From NCBI GenBank assembly GCA_019347785.1, contig JAHWKQ010000128.1, positions 1-6,575 on the forward strand: a stretch of DNA of 6,575 bases, written 5' to 3'. The stretch comes from Actinomycetota bacterium. GTDB taxonomy: Bacteria; Actinomycetota; Nitriliruptoria; Euzebyales; Egibacteraceae. A program made the translations under genes and the position numbers. The notes beneath the pieces were generated by a model. That model was not told where the DNA came from. It made no database searches and worked only from the letters and a program-made list of their open reading frames with translations. This document shows, piece by piece, positions 1 through 5,604 of the stretch (positions are counted from its first letter, which is position 1; every line of letters starts with the position of its first letter).

Positions 1-733
1 CGGCGGTGGTGTTCTGCGCCTCGTCGAGCACGATGAACGCGTCATTAAGGGTTCTTCCGCGCATATACGCGAGCGGAGCGACCTCGATCACCCCGCGTTC
101 CATGAGGACGCTGAGGCGCTCCGCGTCGAGCATGTCGTGCAGCGCGTCGAACAGGGGCCGCAGGTACGGGTCGATCTTCTCGAACAGCGTGCCGGGCAGG
201 AACCCGAGGCGCTCGCCGGCCTCGACGGCGGGGCGGGTGAGCAGGATGCGGCTGACGTCGGCGCGCAGCAGCGCATGGACGGCCATCGCCATCGCGAGGT
301 AGGTCTTGCCCGTGCCGGCGGGCCCGATCCCGAAGGTGACGGTGTTGGCGCGGATCGTGTCGAGGTAGCGCTTCTGGCCGAGCGTCTTGGGGCGGATCGA
401 GCGGCCTCGGTGCGTGAGGGCCGCGTCGGTGAGGACCTCGGACGGCGCGGTGTCGGTGTCCGCGTCGGCGAGCATCGCCATCGTGGCCTCGACGGTCCGC
501 ACGTCGAGCAGCTGACCGGAGTCGAGCACCTTGACGAACTCGTCGATGAGGACGCTGACGCGGGCGGAGTCCTCGGCCGTGCCGGTCACGATGATGTGGT
601 TGCCGCGCACGAGGATGTCGACGTCGTAGGACGCCTCGACAAGCCGCAGCAACTCATCCTGCGTTCCCAGCAGCGACACCATCGCGTGATGGTCGGGGAC
701 CGTCTTGGTGACCGTGGTGGTGGCTGCGCTCAA
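1..733 (-). CDS. phoH: PhoH family ATPase (3' end beyond window)
   Basis: This is the N-terminal 244 codons of a cytoplasmic PhoH-like P-loop ATPase, a family linked to RNA metabolism and stress. A KH-like N-terminal region (about residues 18-75, beginning MVSLLGTQDELL and including VRGNHI) is followed by the ATPase core. That core has Walker A GPAGTGKT at residues 137-144, the conserved LLTRPAVEAGE stretch after it, and a Walker B-like VLDEAQN near residues 235-241. Family members are usually about 320-350 residues, so roughly the last 80-100 lie beyond position 1. The start is uncertain. The frame has no ATG before position 682, but the conserved VPDHHAMVSLLG region begins upstream of it, so the TTG at 731-733 is preferred over the ATG at 680-682. 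There is no clear Shine-Dalgarno at either. In many actinobacteria ybeY follows phoH; that would lie outside the window. The family call is seen in the motifs; the precise cellular role is not established. Confidence 0.93.
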   Translation of the reverse strand, partial: MSAATTTVTKTVPDHHAMVSLLGTQDELLRLVEASYDVDILVRGNHIIVTGTAEDSARVSVLIDEFVKVLDSGQLLDVRTVEATMAMLADADTDTAPSEVLTDAALTHRGRSIRPKTLGQKRYLDTIRANTVTFGIGPAGTGKTYLAMAMAVHALLRADVSRILLTRPAVEAGERLGFLPGTLFEKIDPYLRPLFDALHDMLDAERLSVLMERGVIEVAPLAYMRGRTLNDAFIVLDEAQNTTA

Positions 734-768
734 ATCTGGGGTGCGTCGGGGATGGGGGGCAGACGCCC

Positions 769-774
769 ATGATA
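769..774 (-). promoter_or_regulatory. candidate -10 element for phoH
   Basis: On the minus strand this reads TATCAT, a good fit to the actinobacterial TAnnnT -10 consensus. It would place a transcript start near 762, about 30 bases before the TTG start at 733. No convincing -35 is visible at 16-18 base spacing (TGTCTG at best). This is inferred from sequence pattern and position only. Confidence 0.35.
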
Positions 775-803
775 GGCGTTCGGCCGCAGCCAGACACCGG
801 TAC

Positions 804-809
804 TACAGT
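804..809 (+). promoter_or_regulatory. candidate -10 element for the lipoprotein gene
   Basis: The plus strand reads TACAGT, matching TAnnnT. It ends 9 bases before the ATG at 819, so transcription could begin at or within a few bases of the start codon, as in leaderless actinobacterial mRNAs. The absence of any Shine-Dalgarno before the ATG fits that reading. The -35 region is weak (TTCGGC at 779-784, with a long 19-base spacer). Confidence 0.35.
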
Positions 810-818
810 CGCGTGCCC

Positions 819-1343
819 ATGATCCGTCGCGCCGTCCTCGTCGTCCTGTTCGGCGCGGCCCTCGGCGGCTGCGCGCTGCTGCCGGGGTACCGGCCGGCGG
901 TCGACGTGGCCGAGGCGCAGTCCCTGCTCGAGCGCGCGTTCGGGATCGTGGCCGCCGACCGGTTGGAGGCGCTGTGCGACCTGGCGCCGCCGGAGGGGTC
1001 GACGTGCCACGACACGCTCGAGGTCGCGACACCGGTCGTGCCCCACACGCCACCCCGCATCCGCTGCAGCGCGCGGCTGCCGGACTTCGGCCCGTTGCGG
1101 TTCGGGACGGTCCTGGTGGTGGAGGGCACCGACGACCTCGGCGAGCCCTACGCGAGCGAGTTCTACGCCTACCACGACGGCGACGCCGTGCGGGTGCTCG
1201 ACCCGGTGTACTGGGCGGGCCTGCGGGTGCGCAGCTACACCGCCGAGTCGGTGACCTGGGCGTTCGACGGCACGACCGACCTGTGCGAGACGGGGTCGCT
1301 GCCGGGCGAAGGGGGCGGGGACCCGGTGCCGCTGGGCGGCTAG
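819..1343 (+). CDS. putative secreted lipoprotein of unknown function
   Basis: A 174-residue protein that I do not recognise as a named family. The N terminus is a lipoprotein signal: MIRR, a hydrophobic core (AVLVVLFGAAL), then a lipobox LGGC with the lipidated cysteine at residue 18. This implies Sec export, Lgt/Lsp processing and anchoring to the outer face of the cytoplasmic membrane. The glycine at the -2 position is less usual but acceptable. The mature part has four further cysteines (in contexts LCDL, TCHD, RCSA and LCET), enough for two disulfides, and no repeats or membrane segments. The C terminus is rich in Gly and Pro. The ATG at 819 is preferred; the in-frame GTG at 813 would add two residues and sits too close to the candidate -10 TACAGT. 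The gene diverges from phoH and converges on the AtuA small-protein gene, so it appears to be a single-gene transcript. Function is unknown. Confidence 0.75.
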   Translation: MIRRAVLVVLFGAALGGCALLPGYRPAVDVAEAQSLLERAFGIVAADRLEALCDLAPPEGSTCHDTLEVATPVVPHTPPRIRCSARLPDFGPLRFGTVLVVEGTDDLGEPYASEFYAYHDGDAVRVLDPVYWAGLRVRSYTAESVTWAFDGTTDLCETGSLPGEGGGDPVPLGG

Positions 1344-1384
1344 CGCGGTCCTCTCGAACCCGGCCAGCCCGACAACGCACCCAA
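1344..1384. other. short convergent intergenic gap
   Basis: These 41 bases separate two converging genes, where a shared terminator might be expected. I see no strong GC stem followed by a T-run on either strand, so no intrinsic terminator is called. Confidence 0.6.
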
Positions 1385-1774
1385 TCACGGGGAAGGCCTC
1401 TCCAACCTCCAGTCGGCGTGACGGTACGGGTCGACGGGGGGCCGGGCGCGGGGCGGCGCGTCCACGCCCTCGAGCTCCAGCGTGAGCAGGGCACCGGCGA
1501 GCGTCTTGCCGAGGTTGTCGGCACGCAGCGACGACGGGCCGCCACCGGCGAGCGCGTCGGTGCACAGGAACTTCAACGCGAGCACGTGCGGCACCTCCCA
1601 GCGGCGCACCTCGCCGGCCACGAGGTGGCCGAGGTGGGCCCTGACCCGGTCGGCGGTGACCTGCTCGACCAGCAGGTCGTAGGTGGCTCGGTCGGGGGCG
1701 AACAGCGACAGGTCGGCGTCGTTGCCCTTGTCGCCGGGCCGGGCGAACGCGAGGTCGGCCACCCGAGTGGTCAC
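1385..1774 (-). CDS. AtuA-like small domain protein (AtuA C-terminal ferredoxin-fold type)
   Basis: A 129-residue cytoplasmic protein matching the small domain that forms the C terminus of longer AtuA proteins. The diagnostic stretch ARPGDKGNDADLSL (residues 11-24) resembles the ARSGDKGD-type motif of that domain. A second conserved-looking block, PSSLRADNLGKTLAGALL, falls around residues 80-97. The GTG start at 1772-1774 overlaps the TGA of the large AtuA gene in a GTGA (4-base overlap). A GGAG (1780-1783) lies 5 bases upstream of the start. Together these strongly support this start over longer in-frame extensions. The overlap suggests translational coupling and therefore matched production of the two polypeptides. 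I infer that the two proteins form a complex equivalent to a single-chain AtuA. The biochemical reaction of AtuA proteins is not settled. Confidence 0.85.
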   Translation of the reverse strand: MTTRVADLAFARPGDKGNDADLSLFAPDRATYDLLVEQVTADRVRAHLGHLVAGEVRRWEVPHVLALKFLCTDALAGGGPSSLRADNLGKTLAGALLTLELEGVDAPPRARPPVDPYRHADWRLERPSP

Positions 1775-3114
1775 AACGTCTCCACGTGGACGCGTACGCC
1801 GGCGTCCACGGCCGCGCGGTCGACCAGGCCAGTGTGGAGGGCCAGGAGCCCACTCGGGCGGGGGCGGCCGCGGCCAGCCGGGGTCATGCCCGGCGGCGGG
1901 CCGGACAGGGCGAGCGGGATGACGTGGCGGGCCACCGCCGCGCAGCTGTCGGAGTCGGCGGTCTTCCACGCGAGCCGCAGGACCACCTCGGGGGGTTCCC
2001 CGGCCGGCAGCGCTGCGGGACCGTGCAGGGCGTTGACGCCGAAGAGCTCGACGTGCCAGTCGTCGAGGGTGATGCCCGCCACGTCGATGCGCCTGCGGGC
2101 CAGGTCGGCGGTCGCGCGGGCCTTGGCGCCCGCGTCGGGCCAGCCGAACGCCAGGCTGAGGTCGGCGGCGTACCCGTCGGCGGTCGCCGCGACCACCTTG
2201 TAGGTGCCGGTGGCGGGGCTCCCGGTGACGCCGTGGATGCGGACCCGGTCACCGCCCAGGTCCTCCAGCCGCACGCTGGTCATGTCGACCACGACGTCGG
2301 GCGTGAGGTAGGCGGTGGGATCGCCGACCTCGTAGAGCAGCTGCTGGCGCACGGTGTCGAAGTCGACCCGTCCACCCGCCACCTCCGGCTTGGTCACGAT
2401 CGCCTCCCCGTCGGCGGTCACGTCGGCCAGGGGGAAGCCGAACCGCCACGGCTCGGGGACGTCCCACCAGCGGCCGCCGTGGTTGCCGCCGGTCGCCTGG
2501 CCGGAGCACTCCAGGACGTGCCCGACGACGGTGCCGGCGGCGAGCAGGTCGGGGTCGCCGTCCAGAGCCCACCCGTGCTCGTGCACCAGCGGCGCGAGGA
2601 ACAGGGCCGCGTCCGCGACCCGCCCGGTGATCACCAGGTCGGCGCCGCGCTCGAGCGCGTCGACGATCCCGGCCACGCCCAGGTAGGCGTTGGCGAACTC
2701 GAGCTGCTCGGGCGGCGGGAACTCCGGCGGCAGCAGCTCGGGTCTGGCCCGCAGGTCGTCGCCGGTCACGACCGCCACCGTCACGCCGCCCAGGCCCATG
2801 GCCGGTGCCGCCTCGCGGAGCAGCGCCAGCGCGGCCGGCGGGTTGATGCCGCCCGCGTTGGTGATGACGCGGGCGCGTCCCTCCAGCAGCGCGGGGAGGA
2901 GCTCCATGAGGTACAGCGGCAGGTCGCGGGTGTACCCCAGGGTCTCGTCGCGCCGCCGGTCCTTCGCGAGGATCGCCAGGGTCAGCTCGGCGAGCGCCTC
3001 GAGGCACACGTAGTCGGGCTCCTCGGTCAAGAGGTCCGCCAGCGCCGCGGGCGCGTCGCCGTAGAAGCCCTGGCCGCCCGCGATCCGCACGGCACCTTCA
3101 GGCCTGGGTTGCAT
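1771..3114 (-). CDS. atuA: acyclic terpene utilization AtuA family protein (DUF1446), large part
   Basis: A 447-residue protein of the AtuA/DUF1446 family. Recognisable blocks are GGQGFYGD (residues 13-20), YVCLEALAELTLAIL (35-49), TNAGGINPPAAL (85-96), TGRVADAALFLAPL (163-176) and GHVLECSGQATGGN (198-211). In Pseudomonas citronellolis, AtuA belongs to the cluster for citronellol/geraniol breakdown through geranyl-CoA, but its catalytic role is unresolved. Homologues occur in many acyl-CoA catabolic clusters, so a terpene substrate should not be assumed here, especially as no geranyl-CoA carboxylase is in view. The start ATG (3112-3114) has a strong GGAGG (3121-3125) with 6-base spacing and overlaps the end of the acetyltransferase gene by 17 bases. 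An alternative GTG at 3088-3090 directly before RIAGGQGF has less support. The small C-terminal domain found fused in longer AtuA proteins is absent here and is encoded by the next gene. Confidence 0.9.
   Translation of the reverse strand: MQPRPEGAVRIAGGQGFYGDAPAALADLLTEEPDYVCLEALAELTLAILAKDRRRDETLGYTRDLPLYLMELLPALLEGRARVITNAGGINPPAALALLREAAPAMGLGGVTVAVVTGDDLRARPELLPPEFPPPEQLEFANAYLGVAGIVDALERGADLVITGRVADAALFLAPLVHEHGWALDGDPDLLAAGTVVGHVLECSGQATGGNHGGRWWDVPEPWRFGFPLADVTADGEAIVTKPEVAGGRVDFDTVRQQLLYEVGDPTAYLTPDVVVDMTSVRLEDLGGDRVRIHGVTGSPATGTYKVVAATADGYAADLSLAFGWPDAGAKARATADLARRRIDVAGITLDDWHVELFGVNALHGPAALPAGEPPEVVLRLAWKTADSDSCAAVARHVIPLALSGPPPGMTPAGRGRPRPSGLLALHTGLVDRAAVDAGVRVHVETL
1780..1783 (-). 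promoter_or_regulatory. ribosome binding site for the AtuA small protein
   Basis: GGAG on the minus strand lies 5 bases before the GTG at 1774, inside the end of the large AtuA gene. It decides the start of the small protein. Confidence 0.6.
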
Positions 3115-3646
3115 CCCACTCCTCCCGCCTGATCCGGTAGCACACCTGGTCGTGCCCCCGGACGTGGACGATCGTGCCCGTGTCGCGCAGGCCGAGCTTC
3201 GCCATCACCCGGCGCGAGGCGAGGTTGTGCGCGGTCGTGATCGAGATCACCTCGTCGACGTCGAGACGGGTGAAGGCCCAGTCGACGCTGGCGCGGCCCC
3301 CCTCGGTCGCGAACCCCTCGCCCCAGCGGTCCGCATCGACCATCCAGCCCACCTCCAGACCGGGCCAGCCCTCCGGCTGCCACAGGCCGACGCGGCCCAG
3401 CAACGCCCCGGTGGCGCGTTCGACCATCGCCCACTGCCCGTGGCCGCGCAGGGCCCAGTGGCCCACGAACAGCGCCAGCGTGCGCCACGCGTCCTCGCGG
3501 TCCTGCGGCTGCCCGCCGAGCCATCCGGCGATCCGCGGGTCGGCCTGCAGCCGTGCCCAGGCGTCGAGGTCGTCGTCGGTCAGGCCGCGCAGCACGAGCC
3601 GCTCGGTGTGCACGACGGGCACGTCGAGGCCGGCCCTGTAGCTCAA
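3098..3646 (-). CDS. GNAT family N-acetyltransferase (RimJ/RimL-like)
   Basis: A 182-residue cytoplasmic GNAT enzyme transferring an acetyl group from acetyl-CoA to an unknown amine. It opens with the family's typical HTERLVLRGLTDDDL (residues 13-27). The acetyl-CoA pyrophosphate-binding motif is seen as DRWGEGFATEGGR (106-118), the WGxGxAxE form of RimJ/RimL-type enzymes. A further conserved segment, HNLASRRVMAKLGLRDTG, covers 140-157. Length is normal for the family. The TTG at 3644-3646 starts 3 bases after the TGA of the IlvG-like gene, which suits tight coupling. The in-frame GTG at 3620-3622 (giving MPVVHTERLVL) is a real alternative, because many family members start just before HTERL. 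The gene sits inside the metabolic unit, but GNATs are also common passengers, so involvement in the same pathway is only an inference. Confidence 0.88.
   Translation of the reverse strand: MSYRAGLDVPVVHTERLVLRGLTDDDLDAWARLQADPRIAGWLGGQPQDREDAWRTLALFVGHWALRGHGQWAMVERATGALLGRVGLWQPEGWPGLEVGWMVDADRWGEGFATEGGRASVDWAFTRLDVDEVISITTAHNLASRRVMAKLGLRDTGTIVHVRGHDQVCYRIRREEWDATQA
3121..3125 (-). promoter_or_regulatory. strong ribosome binding site for AtuA large protein
   Basis: GGAGG on the minus strand, 6 bases before the ATG at 3114. It lies inside the last codons of the acetyltransferase gene, fixing the AtuA start and implying coupled translation. Confidence 0.75.
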
Positions 3647-3649
3647 AGA

Positions 3650-5263
3650 TCAGGCCAGGACCGTGGACCGCGGGTAGGCCACGCCGGGGTCGGTCATGAC
3701 GTTGACGAGGTACGGCACCCCTGCCTCGAACCCGCGCTCGAGTGCGGGCACGAGGTCCTTGGAGGACTCCACCACCTCGCCGGCTCCCCCGAGCGCCTCC
3801 ACCACCTGGTCGTAGCGCAGGCCCGGCTGGAGGTCGGCGGCGGCGTCCCAGCCGTCGTAGAGCATCTGCATGGGGTACTTCTCCAGCGCCCAGATGCCGT
3901 TGTTGCCGACCACGATCACCACGGGGAGCTCATGGCGCGCGAGCGTCTCGACGTCCATCAGGCTGAAGCCCGCGGCACCGTCACCCAGGAGCAGGCACAC
4001 CTGGGCGTCGGAGTGGACGAGGCGGGCGGCGGCCGCGTACCCCATGCCGGTGCCCAGGCACCCGTACGGGCCCGGGTCGAGCCAGCGGCCGGGCTCGTAG
4101 GAGCGCAGGTGCCGCCCCGCGTAGGACACGAAGTCGCCGCCGTCGCCGATGACGACCGCGTCGCGGGCGAGGACCTCGCGCAGCGCCCCGTACACGCGGG
4201 CGGGGTGGATCTGCTCGCTGTCGGCGGTGAGGAGCTCGTCGTCCTCGGCCTGCTTGGCCTGCTCGGCGTCGCGGAGCTCCTCGACCCAGGCCTTGCGAGC
4301 CTCCGAGGCGCCGCCGGCCGCGTCGTGCAGGGAGCTCAGGACCTGCCGCAGCGGGCCGTGCGCGCTGGCCGCCAGCTCGGTGTGGCCGGCGACGGACTCG
4401 GGGTGGTCGACGACGTGCGCGACCTTGGCCTCACGGAAGTTGCCGAAGCCGAGGCGGAAGTCGAGGGGGGTGCCGACGACCACGATCAGGTCGGCGCGCT
4501 TGAAGGCGGTGCCGCGGGCGCGGCTGAACACCAGCTCGTGGTCGGCCGGGAGGCAGCCGCGGCCCATGCCGTTGAGGATCACGGGGACGCGGTGCTCCTC
4601 GGCGAGCGCCTGCAGCGCCTCGTGCGCGTCCTCGTACCACACGTCGGTCCCGCCGACGACGACCGGCCGCTCGGCCGCGGCGAGCAGCGCGGCGACGCCT
4701 TCAGCGCCGACCACCTCACGCTGGTCCTCATGAGCCGGGTACGCCGGTCCGGCCTCCGCCTCGGTGTAGATCACGTCCATCGGGATGTCCACGAACGCCG
4801 GACCGCGGTGGGCGTCGGCGGCCGTGTGGTAGGCCTCCAGCACCAGGGGGGTGACGGTGGCGGGGTCGGGGGTGGTCACCGCGAACTTCGCGACCGGCAC
4901 CATGAACTGGACGTGGTCGATCTCCTGGAGGCTGCCCTGCCCCCAGGTGGCCGCGGGCGCGCGGCCTGCGAGCAGCAGCAGGGGCGAGCCGCCGAACCGA
5001 GCGGTCGCCACCGCGCTCATCGCGTTCGTCACCCCCGGGCCGGCGGTGACCGCGGCGACGCCCGGCCGGCGGGTCAGCTTGCCGACCGCCTCCGCCGCGA
5101 ACGTGCAGGACTGCTCGTGGCGGAAGTCGACCAGGCGGATGCCGGCGTCGCGGCAGCCTTCGTAGAACGGGAAGATGTGCCCGCCCGAGAGGGTGAACAG
5201 GTGCTCGACGCCCGCCTCGGCGAGCGCGTGCATCGCCTGGGCGCCGCTGGCGGACTGTGCCAT
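3650..5263 (-). CDS. ilvG: IlvG-like thiamine-diphosphate enzyme (acetolactate synthase / 2-hydroxyacyl-CoA lyase-like)
   Basis: A 537-residue enzyme with the three-domain plan of the acetolactate synthase family. The N-terminal pyrimidine-binding domain (about 5-170) has the catalytic glutamate in DFRHEQ (E50), AGPGVTN (74-80) and SLQEIDHV (111-118), the last equivalent to the FQE region. A central domain spans about 190-340. The C-terminal pyrophosphate-binding domain has the GDG...NN metal/cofactor motif (GDG at 427-429, NN at 454-455). From memory it closely resembles mycobacterial IlvG (Rv1820), including the GNNGIWALEKYPM region and the VAYPR ending. The enteric ilvG gene is a different protein. 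The IlvG-like and oxalyl-CoA decarboxylase-like branches often do not make acetolactate, and no regulatory small subunit is seen nearby. A role in cleaving or joining 2-hydroxyacyl-CoA or 2-keto acids is therefore equally possible. The ATG start has GGAG (5271-5274) 7 bases upstream. It appears to head the four-gene unit. Confidence 0.9.
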   Translation of the reverse strand: MAQSASGAQAMHALAEAGVEHLFTLSGGHIFPFYEGCRDAGIRLVDFRHEQSCTFAAEAVGKLTRRPGVAAVTAGPGVTNAMSAVATARFGGSPLLLLAGRAPAATWGQGSLQEIDHVQFMVPVAKFAVTTPDPATVTPLVLEAYHTAADAHRGPAFVDIPMDVIYTEAEAGPAYPAHEDQREVVGAEGVAALLAAAERPVVVGGTDVWYEDAHEALQALAEEHRVPVILNGMGRGCLPADHELVFSRARGTAFKRADLIVVVGTPLDFRLGFGNFREAKVAHVVDHPESVAGHTELAASAHGPLRQVLSSLHDAAGGASEARKAWVEELRDAEQAKQAEDDELLTADSEQIHPARVYGALREVLARDAVVIGDGGDFVSYAGRHLRSYEPGRWLDPGPYGCLGTGMGYAAAARLVHSDAQVCLLLGDGAAGFSLMDVETLARHELPVVIVVGNNGIWALEKYPMQMLYDGWDAAADLQPGLRYDQVVEALGGAGEVVESSKDLVPALERGFEAGVPYLVNVMTDPGVAYPRSTVLA

Positions 5264-5270
5264 GGGGTGG

Positions 5271-5274
5271 CTCC
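5271..5274 (-). promoter_or_regulatory. ribosome binding site for the IlvG-like gene
   Basis: GGAG on the minus strand, 7 bases before the ATG at 5263. It lies in the 50-base gap after csoR and supports the ATG start. Confidence 0.6.
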
Positions 5275-5313
5275 GGTGGTCGTGCTGGCCGTGGTCGGCA
5301 GGAGCCTAGGGGA

Positions 5314-5604
5314 TCACGACCTCAACAGCCGCCCGATGGCCTCCGTCGCGTCGTCCAGGCGCGCCTGCGCGGCGTCGCCGTCACCGGCGTTCGCCGCGTC
5401 GAGCACACAGCCTTGGAGGTGGTCGGCGACGAGCAGCACCGTGACCTTGTCGAGCGCGCGCTTGACCGCGCTCACCTGCGTGAGCACGTCGATGCAGTAG
5501 GAGTCCTCGCTGACCATGCGCTGGATGCCGCGGACCTGCCCCTCGATGCGGGCGAGGCGGCGCAGCACGGCCGCCCTGTCGCCGGCGTAGCCGGGGTCGC
5601 TCAC
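5314..5604 (-). CDS. csoR: CsoR-type copper-sensing transcriptional repressor
   Basis: A 96-residue all-helical DUF156-family regulator. The Cu(I) ligand set Cys-His-Cys is complete: C37 (in SYCIDV), H62 and C66 (in ADHLQGCV), with the family spacing, and Tyr36 beside the first cysteine. The helix-1 signature RRLARIEGQVRGIQRM is at residues 15-30. Family members bind operator DNA as tetramers and release it when Cu(I) binds. The HLQGCV sequence and the short RLLRS ending resemble the streptomycete type rather than the longer mycobacterial one. The GTG start (5602-5604) overlaps the TGA of the copper ATPase gene as GTGA, marking one transcript and probable coupling; longer upstream extensions are shadows of the ATPase gene. 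It probably represses its own copper operon at an operator upstream of the ATPase, outside the window. No CsoR-like inverted repeat was recognised downstream of it. Confidence 0.94.
   Translation of the reverse strand: MSDPGYAGDRAAVLRRLARIEGQVRGIQRMVSEDSYCIDVLTQVSAVKRALDKVTVLLVADHLQGCVLDAANAGDGDAAQARLDDATEAIGRLLRS

Noticed and set aside
654..1853. A 399-codon minus-strand frame through the lipoprotein and AtuA small-protein genes
   Set aside because: Arg/Pro-rich shadow crossing two supported genes and the convergent gap. Its composition is not that of a real protein.
974..2203. A 409-codon plus-strand frame overlapping the lipoprotein gene and running into AtuA
   Set aside because: Arg/Gly-rich and without motifs. 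The signal peptide and lipobox are in the other plus frame.
1786..3132. A 448-codon plus-strand open frame opposite AtuA
   Set aside because: Low-complexity composition, no recognisable domain, and complete overlap with the well-supported AtuA gene. It is a shadow frame.
5264..5313. Possible CsoR operator or terminator between csoR and the IlvG-like gene
   Set aside because: No clear inverted repeat of the CsoR-box kind, and no stem followed by T residues, could be found on either strand.
5303..5340. Possible promoter for the IlvG-like gene (TTGAGG and TAGGCT on the minus strand)
   Set aside because: The two hexamers are only 11 bases apart, too close for a normal sigma-70-type promoter, and the -10 match is weak.
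3152..5500. A 782-codon plus-strand open frame antisense to the IlvG-like and GNAT genes
   Set aside because: It is a by-product of very high GC content: its translation is Gly/Val/Arg/Ala/His-rich with no family motifs, and it lies opposite genes with unmistakable motifs.
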